Notes: generated from the sequence alone by a model not told the origin. Counted from the first letter of the stretch, positions 55,914 through 63,999 are shown. The stretch: DNA of 64,000 bases from Opitutia bacterium (GCA_003569165.1 BGOI01000001.1:124001-188000), one strand, 5' to 3'. Made by a program: numbers and translations.

Positions 55914-58900
55914 TTATTTCAGCGATCGCAGATACGCCACGAGATCGACCAGCTCCTTTTCAGAAAGCATACCGTCGAGACCGGCGGGCATCAGGCTCGT
56001 GGTGAGCTGGGTCGAAGAGGCAATGGCCTCGTTGGGTAGCAGACGGACCTGCCCCGAAGCCTCCTTGACGGTCACGCCCTCGGCGGAACGCGCCTGGATG
56101 AGCCCGAGCACGCTGGACCCGTCGGTGAGCTGGAACGAATTGAGGTCGTAGTCGCGGGCAATATTGTAGCTCGGGAAGAGGATGCTCTCGACGAGTTCCC
56201 GCTCCGCACGGATGCCACCAATCTTGGTTAGGTTCGGCCCGAGCTCATTGCCCTTGTCACCAATCTTGTGGCAGGCGATGCAGGCACCGCGTCCGGATTC
56301 ATAGACGGCGCGGCCGGCGACAGGGTCGCCTTTCTTCACTGCGGCTTGGGCCAGCGGAACGAGCCGCCCCTGCTTGGCTTCGTTGGCCGCGAGGGCGGCG
56401 TCAAACGACGGCTCGAGGACTTCATAGAACTCGCGTGGCAGGAAGCCGAAAGCTTTGCGCACGAGATCTTGGCGGAACGTACCGAGCATCGAGGACTTAC
56501 TGAAGGCGACGGCGATCTTTCGTCCGGTGTCCTTGGAGATACGCTTGTAGTTCTGGGGCACGGCGAGCGCGACGAGGAGTTCACTCTGCTCGAGCGGGCC
56601 GGCGTTCGGCAGCAACGCGAGATAAGCGTCCCACTGCGCCGGGGTCAGCTTCGTGTTGGCGAGGCGCGCGGCGGCGTCCATGCGCAGTCCCGGATTCGCC
56701 GGATCAACGAAGAGGTCGGTGAGCAGCTTGAAGGCGGCGTCGCTAAGGTCTTCGCCACCGCTAGAGAGGGCGAGGAGCGCCTTGAGGCGGAGCGACGAAG
56801 GTTTCGTCGTGTCAGCAGCGATTGCGTTCAAGGCCTCGTCGAAGCGCTTGTCCTTCACGCGGGCAAGGGCGTCGAGCAAGAGCGGCGAGGCACCCTTGGC
56901 GAGCTGCGCCTGGAGCGGCGCATTCCAGAACTGGGCGTCGACCTTGCCCGGCTGGGCCGCGATGGCGCGCAGCGCGGCCTGACGGACGGCGGCCTTCTCA
57001 TGACCGAGCATCCGGGCGATGCCCTTCGCGACACCGGGCTGGCCGGCGAGCGCGCTCGCCAGCTTACCCATGGCGGCGACCTGCGTGGCGGTCGGCGCGG
57101 GTTGTGCGAGCCACTGGCCAAAGACCGGCGCGAGGATCGCATCGGCGTCAGGCGCCTTGATCAGGGCGAGATAAGCATTCTTGGCGAGAGCGGTATCGGC
57201 GGAATCCGCCTGACTGAGCGCGAACTTAAGGACATCGCCGTAGTCGGACTCCTTGGTACGGGTCTGCGAGACGATGCGCAGGAGACGGGCCTGAGCGACT
57301 TGACCTTTGGCCGCAGCGAGATCGGCGGCCGTGAAGCCGGCGAGGCGCATCCCAGCGGTGAGGATAGCATGCTCGAGCACAAGGTCAGCCTCGCGCGAGA
57401 GGAGGCCGCGGATGGCCTCGGTGACGGCGGCGGACTTGGTCTCGCGGAAGGTCAGTCCTTCGAGTCCGCGGCGGACTTCGGCCTGGTCGGCGGATGAAAA
57501 CTGGGCGAGGAGCTCGGCATCGGTCTTCACCGGGGCGGGTGCAAAGGGACGGTGCGCCTTGGCGACGGCCTCATGGGCGGACTTCCCTTCGGCGGTGCGA
57601 CGCACGCGGTAGATCGCGCCGGGGACGTTCGCCACGCCCTGCAGGCTCGAGGGGCAATGGGAATACCAAGTGCCGGTGTCGAGGATCAGTAACGAGCCGT
57701 CGGGGGCCTCGATGACGTCGGAGAGGTGCGCGCCTTTGCGGTCGAGGGTGAAGAAATCGTGCTCCGTCGCCTGATAAGTGGAACCCTCGGGCTTGAGTTC
57801 AAAACGGACGATCTTCTGGGAATTGTAGTAGGAGACGAGAAGGTGGAGGTTATCCGGACCGGAAGAAAGGGGATGGTCGGCGGGCGCGATCCGGTCACCG
57901 CTCTTCCAGAAGGCGCAGCCGCTGGGGACGACGTGTCCGAGTTCCTTGAGGATCGGCATGCGCTCGTGGGTGCGCGGGAGGTCGGCGATGATGCGGAGGA
58001 AGTCCGGGCGCTCGTAGACGCCGCCGAGCTGCCACTGCATGAGGGTGTCGACGCGCGGGCTGCCAAAATAGAGGTCGACGGTGCCCACGACCTCGCCGGT
58101 CGGGGTAAAGTCGATGCTGGCCGGATTATCGGCGCAGCCTAGGGCATGCCAGCGGATGTCGCTACCGTCGGTCTTCATCGACCAGACGCCACTGTTGAGG
58201 CCGGCGTGCACGAGTGTGCCGTCCTTCTGCTTCACGGTGTGTCCCTTGCGGCCATGCGTCCAATAGAGGCGACCGTCGGGGTGCAGGCGGGGGCCGTGAC
58301 AGTCAGCGCCGTTGGCCGTCCAGGCGAAGCCGTCCACGACGAGCTCGCGCTTCTCGGCGACGCCGTCGTCGTCCGCATCGGTGAACTTCCAGATGCCGGG
58401 AGGCGAGGCGACGAAGAGACTACCATCGGCCCAGCAGCCGCCCTTAGGCACGGTGAGTTTATCCGCGAAGACGGTGCTGCGCTCGAATACCCCGTCGCCG
58501 TCCCGGTCCTCGAGCATGAGGACGCGGTTCGGGAGGACGGCTTCGAACTTCTTCGGGCTCCAATTTACGCCAGCGGAGTCGCCTACGAAGAGGCGGCCAC
58601 GGTCATCGACGCATCCCATGGTGGGATTGGCTACCATTGGAGAGGTGGCGGCGACGACCATTTCAAAACCCACTGGGAGCTTATGCTTCAGTCCGCCCTG
58701 CGGCAGCTGATCCTTGCTCAACTCAAGAAACTGGGGGCGATAAGCGTAGGAGGGAAACTCCTCACCGTCACCGTGGACGGCCGGCTTGGCGGCACCCCAC
58801 TTCTCCTTGAACTCGCCGAGCGGGTAGAGTTCGTAGCGACGAACGAACATCTCCGCGGCTTCGACCTGCAGGAGGATGCGGCCCTGGCTGGGCTTGCACT

Positions 58901-59663
58901 CGAAGGCTTCGTTCACCTTCACGCCATTGACGAAGTACTGGAGTGTGTCGCCCTTGGCGATCACCTCGAAACGGGTCCACTGGCCCATCGGTGACTCGAC
59001 GTCGTCCTTACCGCGGAAGCCGATGGTGTCTTTCCAATCCACGTCACGCTTCTGCCAGTTAAGGCGACCGCCCTTCATGGTCTGGCGAGGAGCGCCTGGG
59101 GTCCAGACCTTCTCCTTGTCGCGATCGAGTCCGATCTCGGCGCTGAGCGAGGCCTCGAGCACGGTGCCGTCGGCGAGCTTCGGCGCGAGGACGAGGATAT
59201 CGCCCACGCCACCTTCGATGATCTGGGCTTCGATGCTGGCCATCCAGCTGCCGCCCACGGTGCCCTGCGGGCCGTAGCAATGGACGAGAATGCCGTTGTC
59301 GCGGGTGGCCTTGGCGCGCTTGCCCCAAGTCTTATCGCCCCACTTGAACTCGATGACGAGGTGGTAGTCCTTAAAGCTATCGTTGGTGGTGATGCCGCCG
59401 TAGCCGTTGCCACTCACGTGGAACAACCCGTCCGGCTCGAACTTGAAGACGTTCTTAGGGTCGTCGACGATGTCAGCCTTGGGGTTGATGTGCATCTCGG
59501 CCTTTCCTTCGCGGAAAAGATCGAGGATGTTGACTTTCTTGGTGACGGTCTGCGCAACCGGTTCCGGCAGGATGATCTTAGCGACCGGCTCCTTGCTCTG
59601 CGCGGCCAGTCCGATGACGGACAGCAGCGCGAACACGAAGGCGGCGATGGGGTGGTTTTTCAT
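55914..59663 (-). CDS. DUF1080 / PVC dehydrogenase / HEAT / haem-c giant protein
   Basis: A secreted protein of 1249 residues with signal peptide MKNHPIAAFVFALLSVIGLAAQ. Order: a DUF1080 (3-keto-disaccharide hydrolase-like jelly-roll) domain at about 40-290 (GLFHVSGNGYGGITTNDSFKDYHLVIEFKWG, NGILVHCYGPQG, GQWTRFEVIAKGD), a beta-propeller dehydrogenase-like part (about 330-700; GCWADGSLFVASPPGIWKF), HEAT-like repeats (about 740-1090), and a C-terminal PVC haem-binding domain with GRGACIACHKIGDKGNELGPNL. This architecture is typical of Verrucomicrobia and is associated with periplasmic sugar metabolism. It shares its plan with the protein at 36271-40602 but has one haem site and a hydrolase-like domain instead of the second cytochrome. 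Confidence 0.88.
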   Translation of the reverse strand: MKNHPIAAFVFALLSVIGLAAQSKEPVAKIILPEPVAQTVTKKVNILDLFREGKAEMHINPKADIVDDPKNVFKFEPDGLFHVSGNGYGGITTNDSFKDYHLVIEFKWGDKTWGKRAKATRDNGILVHCYGPQGTVGGSWMASIEAQIIEGGVGDILVLAPKLADGTVLEASLSAEIGLDRDKEKVWTPGAPRQTMKGGRLNWQKRDVDWKDTIGFRGKDDVESPMGQWTRFEVIAKGDTLQYFVNGVKVNEAFECKPSQGRILLQVEAAEMFVRRYELYPLGEFKEKWGAAKPAVHGDGEEFPSYAYRPQFLELSKDQLPQGGLKHKLPVGFEMVVAATSPMVANPTMGCVDDRGRLFVGDSAGVNWSPKKFEAVLPNRVLMLEDRDGDGVFERSTVFADKLTVPKGGCWADGSLFVASPPGIWKFTDADDDGVAEKRELVVDGFAWTANGADCHGPRLHPDGRLYWTHGRKGHTVKQKDGTLVHAGLNSGVWSMKTDGSDIRWHALGCADNPASIDFTPTGEVVGTVDLYFGSPRVDTLMQWQLGGVYERPDFLRIIADLPRTHERMPILKELGHVVPSGCAFWKSGDRIAPADHPLSSGPDNLHLLVSYYNSQKIVRFELKPEGSTYQATEHDFFTLDRKGAHLSDVIEAPDGSLLILDTGTWYSHCPSSLQGVANVPGAIYRVRRTAEGKSAHEAVAKAHRPFAPAPVKTDAELLAQFSSADQAEVRRGLEGLTFRETKSAAVTEAIRGLLSREADLVLEHAILTAGMRLAGFTAADLAAAKGQVAQARLLRIVSQTRTKESDYGDVLKFALSQADSADTALAKNAYLALIKAPDADAILAPVFGQWLAQPAPTATQVAAMGKLASALAGQPGVAKGIARMLGHEKAAVRQAALRAIAAQPGKVDAQFWNAPLQAQLAKGASPLLLDALARVKDKRFDEALNAIAADTTKPSSLRLKALLALSSGGEDLSDAAFKLLTDLFVDPANPGLRMDAAARLANTKLTPAQWDAYLALLPNAGPLEQSELLVALAVPQNYKRISKDTGRKIAVAFSKSSMLGTFRQDLVRKAFGFLPREFYEVLEPSFDAALAANEAKQGRLVPLAQAAVKKGDPVAGRAVYESGRGACIACHKIGDKGNELGPNLTKIGGIRAERELVESILFPSYNIARDYDLNSFQLTDGSSVLGLIQARSAEGVTVKEASGQVRLLPNEAIASSTQLTTSLMPAGLDGMLSEKELVDLVAYLRSLK

Positions 59664-59775
59664 GGGGTGAAGGAAGAGGACGGCGAAAGAGACCCAGATG
59701 TTCCAAACCGCCCGCCACTCTTCAACCCTTTCACATCTATTGAGCGGAATAGGTCATTATCGGAGCGGAATAGGA

Positions 59776-59804
59776 GGTAGGGACAGCACCACGTGCTGTC
59801 CTAG
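59776..59804. repeat. Short TAGGG-type hairpin repeat, D6
   Basis: GGTAGGGACAGCACCACGTGCTGTCCTAG, with a GGACAGCAC/GTGCTGTCC stem. Confidence 0.6.
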
Positions 59805-59819
59805 TTGCCATTTTACTCT

Positions 59820-59900
59820 CAAAGGGAAACCGGAGACCGGATGATTGGCTGGGGCATAATAATGACCGCAGCATCCTATCCGGTTTCCGGTCTCCCTTTG
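59820..59900. repeat. ~80-bp long-arm hairpin repeat, copy A2
   Basis: Arms CAAAGGGAAACCGGAGACCG and complement (two mismatches). The centre GATTGGCTGGGGCATAATAATGACCGCAGCATCC matches A3. Confidence 0.8.
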
Positions 59901-59919
59901 AGCCCCCTCTGTTGCCTTG

Positions 59920-59968
59920 GGTAGGGCGGCCATTGCCATGGCCGCCGTTCGCAGCGCTCAGCCCTACC
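59920..59968. repeat. Twin-hairpin repeat with different stem sequence, copy B3
   Basis: Ends GGTAGGGC / GCCCTACC are kept, but the inner stem is GGCGGCCAT-TGCC-ATGGCCGCC instead of that of B1/B2. Its right end, read on the minus strand, supplies the TAG stop of the phosphatase gene. Confidence 0.6.
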
Positions 59969-60572
59969 TCGACCCCGCCTGACTCACGACCTGCCGACCC
60001 GCCGTATTTTCGTAGAAGCGCTCCAACGTGACATCCATCGCCACACTCTTGCTGCCGAAATAGGGAAAGTGACCGTAGTAGAGCGAAAGCTGATTCTGGG
60101 CGTCGTGATAGGAGCCGCCATGCGTTGCGACATAGATGGCCGAGGCCAGGCCAGTCCGATCGGAGCCAGCCCGGCAATGGATGAGCAACGGCTTTGGAGC
60201 GTCGCGCAGGACGTCAGTTAGCTTGGCCAACTGTGCCGCATCCAATGCCGTGTTCGCCGACAGGCCCATGCTGACGAATTTAATGCCCCGTCGGCGGGAG
60301 ACTTCGACTTCACCTTCATACCATTCCACGCCCGGCTGTTCGCCACAAAGGTTCAAGACGCTCTTCACTCCGAGGCGGGCGACCGCTTGCTCCAACTTCT
60401 CAGCACCGAGCAAAGCTGAACGATAGACCACGCCCTTCTCCACTTCATGGAAATTGCCGCCTCCATGCACCCACGTATACGCTCCGACCAAAGCCAGCAG
60501 CACGACCAGAAGCGTCAATCCCACCGCGCGTGCGAACCTGACTAAGAAAGTGGGGCGCTGGGGAGAAGTCAC
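59964..60572 (-). CDS. Membrane-anchored dual-specificity-type phosphatase, paralogue 1
   Basis: A 202-residue protein with an N-terminal membrane anchor (about residues 14-32, AVGLTLLVVLLALVGAYTWV) and a DSP/PTP domain with P-loop LLIHCRAGSDRTGLASAIYV (Cys about 133). VYRSALLGAEKLEQAVARLGVKSVLNLCGEQPG is the characteristic N-terminal part. It starts with GTG 60572. The stop TAG lies in repeat B3 (AGGTAGGG). A close paralogue lies at 63268-63879. It may act on lipid or protein phosphates in the periplasm. Confidence 0.82.
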   Translation of the reverse strand: MTSPQRPTFLVRFARAVGLTLLVVLLALVGAYTWVHGGGNFHEVEKGVVYRSALLGAEKLEQAVARLGVKSVLNLCGEQPGVEWYEGEVEVSRRRGIKFVSMGLSANTALDAAQLAKLTDVLRDAPKPLLIHCRAGSDRTGLASAIYVATHGGSYHDAQNQLSLYYGHFPYFGSKSVAMDVTLERFYENTAGRQVVSQAGSR

Positions 60573-60625
60573 CCAGCCATCTTGCCATAGGAATACGCCA
60601 ACTTGGCGTCACCTCAGTCACAAGA

Positions 60626-60654
60626 TAGGGACACCATTACGTGACGTCCGTTAG
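60626..60654. repeat. Degenerate short hairpin repeat, D7
   Basis: TAGGGACACCATTACGTGACGTCCGTTAG; the stem is imperfect, but the flanks and the neighbouring A3/C2/B4 elements point to the same family. Confidence 0.35.
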
Positions 60655-60668
60655 CCCCCTTTTTTGCC

Positions 60669-60748
60669 CAAAGGGAAACCGGAGACCGGGTGATTGGCTG
60701 GGGCTTAATAATGACCGTAGCATCCTATCCGGTTTCCGGTCTCCCTTT
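60669..60748. repeat. ~80-bp long-arm hairpin repeat, copy A3
   Basis: Arms CAAAGGGAAACCGGAGACCG and complement; the centre TGATTGGCTGGGGCTTAATAATGACCGTAGCATCC is almost the same as in A2. The right-hand end lacks the last base of the arm. Confidence 0.78.
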
Positions 60749-60765
60749 AGCGCTTTGGCTCTGGC

Positions 60766-60790
60766 CAACCGCCAACCGCTAACCGCTTCC
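60766..60790. repeat. 7-mer array (AACCGCT type), copy C2
   Basis: Units AACCGCC, AACCGCT, AACCGCT run in tandem between A3 and B4. Confidence 0.55.
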
Positions 60791-60800
60791 ACCTGACATT

Positions 60801-60856
60801 GGCAGGGCTGACCACCCTTGGTCAGCCGGGGTTGAGCGAGGGCGCTCAACCCTACC
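60801..60856. repeat. Twin-hairpin repeat with different stems, copy B4
   Basis: GGCTGACCA-CCCT-TGGTCAGCC is followed by GGGTTGAGCG-AGGG-CGCTCAACCC, bracketed by CAGGGC and CCCTACC. The layout is that of the B family, with new stem sequences that keep full pairing. Confidence 0.6.
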
Positions 60857-60917
60857 CACTCCAACCCTTTTCACCTTCCATCAATTCAGTCCTCTACTCA
60901 GTCCTCAACGCAGTCCT

Positions 60918-62030
60918 CTATTTCCCCCCGAACTCCTTCGCCGCCCACTTCTTGAATTCACCCTGGGCCTGGCCGCCCTTCCCTGGGAAGCCTTGGTGCT
61001 GAACCATCCAGACGAGCACGAGGCCGTCCTTGGTGCGCACTTCCATACCCGTGGCCTGCGCGCCGCCGTGGCCGAAGAAATCCGGGCCGACCGCAAAGCC
61101 GAGGCCGTAGCTATCCTTAAGCTCTTTAGGCGTCTGGCGCGAAGATAACTCCTTCAATGCTGCGGCGCTGACATAGCGGCGCCCGTCGAGTTCGCCACCG
61201 TTGAGCAGCATGCGGCAAAAAGTGGAGACATCCTTGGCGGTGGAGAACAAGCCGCCCGCCGGCATCGGAAAGCGATGCGTGCGATCGGTGAGGTCGGCCT
61301 TTAGCTGGCCGAGCCCACCGAGGGTGAGCTTCTTCTTAGAGGCATCCGGCTTATAGGTCTTCGCAAGACGCGAAACTTGCTCGGCGTTGGGCCAGAAGGT
61401 GGTGTCCTTCATGCCGAGGGGGCCGAACAGGCGCTTATCCATGAAGTCTTCGTAAGCCATGCCGCTCACGACCTCGAGGACGCGCGCGGCGCTATTGATG
61501 CCGGCGTTCGAATACTGGTACTTGGCACCCGGCTGCGTAGCGAGCGGGGCCTTAGCGTAGGTCTTCACCGCGGCCGCGAGGGATAGTCCGTCGAGCGTGG
61601 GCACCTCTTCAGCCGACTTAAACGGCAGACCACTGACGTGCGAAAGCAAATCGCGGATGGTGACAGAACGCGCGCGGGCGACCGGAGCCCCTTTCCCGGC
61701 GGCGACCTTCTGGTCCTTGAACTCTGGCAGGTATTTCTCAACGGGATCGTCCAGCGAGATCTTACCTTCGTCGACGAGCATCATGACCGCCGTGGCGGTG
61801 ATGCCCTTCGACTGCGAGGCGATCCAGAAGACAGAGTCGGCCGACATGGGCTTCTTCGCCTCGATGTCAGCGAAGCCGACGGTGGTCACGCTGAGTACCT
61901 TGGCCTTACTCGCAACGAGGGCCACTGCGCCGGCGAGCTCCTCGCGCTGCACAAACGGGGCGAGGACAGCATCAGCCGCGAAGCCGCAGACAGACAGTAA
62001 TAGGCTAAGGAACAAGGCAGGGGTTCGCAT
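60918..62030 (-). CDS. Secreted serine hydrolase (beta-lactamase / class C family)
   Basis: A 370-residue protein with signal peptide MRTPALFLSLLLSVCGFAA. The SxxK nucleophile motif is in FWIASQSKGITATAV, the YxN motif in YQYSNAGINSAARVL, and the third-box HGG in DFFGHGGAQATGM. It belongs to the class C beta-lactamase / D-aminopeptidase / esterase family; most such members are esterases or peptidoglycan-related hydrolases, so beta-lactam resistance cannot be claimed. ATG 62030 is chosen for the signal peptide. Confidence 0.87.
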   Translation of the reverse strand: MRTPALFLSLLLSVCGFAADAVLAPFVQREELAGAVALVASKAKVLSVTTVGFADIEAKKPMSADSVFWIASQSKGITATAVMMLVDEGKISLDDPVEKYLPEFKDQKVAAGKGAPVARARSVTIRDLLSHVSGLPFKSAEEVPTLDGLSLAAAVKTYAKAPLATQPGAKYQYSNAGINSAARVLEVVSGMAYEDFMDKRLFGPLGMKDTTFWPNAEQVSRLAKTYKPDASKKKLTLGGLGQLKADLTDRTHRFPMPAGGLFSTAKDVSTFCRMLLNGGELDGRRYVSAAALKELSSRQTPKELKDSYGLGFAVGPDFFGHGGAQATGMEVRTKDGLVLVWMVQHQGFPGKGGQAQGEFKKWAAKEFGGK

Positions 62031-62115
62031 GAGCCGAGTCTTCCGCCCCACCCCGCCCTGGCAAACTAAAGCCCCGTGACTGCCCTCAGAGCGTCGCACC
62101 TTATGGCGATAGCGA

Positions 62116-63261
62116 CTAGTGACGGGCGGCTTTGCGCATCAACAGACAGGCCATCACCGCGAGCAGGATATTCGGTACGAAAACCAGGACCTCAGGATAC
62201 CAGGCAGGATCCTTCACCCAAGTTGCCATCGAAGTCAGGAGATAATAGGTCAAGGCGACACCCAAGGCCAAGCCAGCGCTCACGCTGGTCTCTGATCGAC
62301 CGACCGAGACCGCCAACGGCACGGCGAGCATCGCCAGGCTCAGGACGGACATCGCGGTCGAAACCCGGAACATGAATTGGACGGCCAGCATCATCCGGTC
62401 GGCGGCGCGCTGTTCTGCCGTCGGATGCTCCGGCAACCTCCAGCCTGTCTCCATCGCGGCGAGCAACTCTCCCCCCGTCATCATCCGGAGCCTCTTCACG
62501 TAAGTCCCCTTCTCATCTGGCCGCTGGCCGAGCGGCATCTCGAGAATGGTCTGTCTCGCAGACACGAAACTTTCAGGATGAGCGAGCGTATCGCTCCCTC
62601 CGGGACGGGTGGTCATCCTTACATCCTGCATCTCAATCCGCAGGACGGATTGCCCCGCCGGGTCCGTCAACTTACTTAGTTTGGCTTCTTTGGCGCGGAC
62701 GGATTGGACCACCTGCCCCCGGTCATCCACCTGCCAAAGATGGAAACGCTTCAGGGTCTCCCCTTCTTTATCCTCGGCACGTATCAACAGGCCCTTGAAT
62801 TGCCGGTTCAACTTTCCTGGCTGAATGAGGCCGGCTGGCGTCAGCTGGGCGGAACCAAGCAGCACCTGTTGGAAGTCATCCTCCGAGGCCGGTCCAGCCT
62901 CGAGATTCAACCAAAGCGCCCCGAGCGCCACCACGGCCGCCGTGATCCAGACGGGGGCGGCGATTCGCCAAAGGCCGATGCCGGATGCCTTCATGGCCGT
63001 GATCTCCCCATCGGCACCCATGCGCCCGAAAGTCAGGAGCACGCCGGTGAGAATCCCCATCGGCAAAGCGTAAGGGAGCACGGTCGGAAATAGCAGGAGG
63101 ATCAGTTCACAGGCCTCCCAGGGAGTGACCTTTCCAGATGAGACCGCCCCGAGCACCATCTTGATGACATTGCCCGCCAGAAGCACGAAGACAAAGGCCC
63201 CGGTGGCAAGGGCGCTCGCGATGGCGCACTCGCGTAGGATGTGTCGGTCGAGCAGGCGCAC
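62116..63261 (-). CDS. LptF/LptG family lipopolysaccharide export permease
   Basis: A 381-residue permease with three N-terminal and three C-terminal membrane helices around a periplasmic beta-jellyroll. The N-terminus MRLLDRHILRECAIASALATGAFVFVLLAGNVIKM and the C-terminus LAVPLAVSVGRSETSVSAGLALGVALTYYLL match the YjgP/YjgQ family, which forms the LptB2FG transporter. Whether F or G cannot be decided. It starts with GTG, 6 bases after the phosphatase gene at 63268, so the two are in one operon. Confidence 0.88.
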   Translation of the reverse strand: MRLLDRHILRECAIASALATGAFVFVLLAGNVIKMVLGAVSSGKVTPWEACELILLLFPTVLPYALPMGILTGVLLTFGRMGADGEITAMKASGIGLWRIAAPVWITAAVVALGALWLNLEAGPASEDDFQQVLLGSAQLTPAGLIQPGKLNRQFKGLLIRAEDKEGETLKRFHLWQVDDRGQVVQSVRAKEAKLSKLTDPAGQSVLRIEMQDVRMTTRPGGSDTLAHPESFVSARQTILEMPLGQRPDEKGTYVKRLRMMTGGELLAAMETGWRLPEHPTAEQRAADRMMLAVQFMFRVSTAMSVLSLAMLAVPLAVSVGRSETSVSAGLALGVALTYYLLTSMATWVKDPAWYPEVLVFVPNILLAVMACLLMRKAARH

Positions 63262-63267
63262 GCGGCC

Positions 63268-63879
63268 TTAGTTGTCGCCGGCGGCCGCAAGCTTTCGCAC
63301 GGGAAGACGCTGACTCTCCCCGTAGGCCTGTAGGCTGTCATCCATCGCCCCCGACCGACTCCACAAATAAGGGAAATGGCCGAACCTGAGCGAGAGCTGG
63401 TGGGCGACGGCCTCAGGAGGATGGCCCGCCTCCAGCAAGAATAGCGCACAGGCTAACCCGCTCCGATCGGAACCCGAACCGCAATGGATCAGCACCGGCT
63501 TCGGGGCGTCACGCAGCATCTGCGCCAGCTCGGTCATCTGCTCGACGGTCAGCTCACGATAGGCGCTCATACGGTAGTTGAGGAAACCCACGCCGAGTTC
63601 CTTCGCGGCACGATATTGGGCGTCATACCAGTCCCGGCCGACGTTCTCGCCTCGTAAATTGATCACGGTCCGCAAGCCAGTCTGCTTAGCGAGGCTGACA
63701 AATTCCCCCGCCGGAAGCTGGGCCGAACGATAGAGCAGTCCAGGCACGACCTCATGCTGGTTATGATTCGAGTGCAAAAATCCGTAAAATGAGAGGGGCA
63801 CACCGACAATCGCGAGCAAGGTCCAGCCGCAGATTCGAAGGAGACGCCAACCGAGGGCGAATGGCTTTGGAGTAGTCAC
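63268..63879 (-). CDS. Membrane-anchored dual-specificity-type phosphatase, paralogue 2
   Basis: A 203-residue paralogue of the gene at 59964-60572. It has a membrane anchor (about 10-32), YRSAQLPAGEFVSLAKQTGLRTVINLRGENVGRDWYD, and the P-loop VLIHCGSGSDRSGLACALFL. The shared LRDAPKP(V/L)LIHC and QLSL.(Y/F)GHFPY motifs define a subgroup. It starts with GTG and is translated just before the LptF/G gene, which suggests a role in lipid-phosphate or envelope processes. Confidence 0.82.
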   Translation of the reverse strand: MTTPKPFALGWRLLRICGWTLLAIVGVPLSFYGFLHSNHNQHEVVPGLLYRSAQLPAGEFVSLAKQTGLRTVINLRGENVGRDWYDAQYRAAKELGVGFLNYRMSAYRELTVEQMTELAQMLRDAPKPVLIHCGSGSDRSGLACALFLLEAGHPPEAVAHQLSLRFGHFPYLWSRSGAMDDSLQAYGESQRLPVRKLAAAGDN

Positions 63880-63959
63880 TCACCCATCATAAGAGCCCAT
63901 CAATGCGTTCTGAGCCGCTTCTGGTGACAAGCAGGCGACAAACGGAGGCGGCAGTGCCT

Positions 63960-63999
63960 CTACCTCGCCTTCTCCCACACGAGCTCAGTGACATGCCCG
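63960..63999 (-). CDS. Possible 3' end of a further minus-strand gene
   Basis: The minus strand at the edge reads GHVTELVWEKAR followed by TAG at 63960. Thirteen codons are too few to identify it, and its codon use is only suggestive. The gene, if real, would lie beyond the window edge, upstream of the phosphatase/LptF unit. Confidence 0.3.
   Translation of the reverse strand, partial: GHVTELVWEKAR

Noticed and set aside
60918-62030. True beta-lactamase
   Set aside because: The fold family is right, but most members are esterases or peptidases. Nothing here proves beta-lactam hydrolysis.
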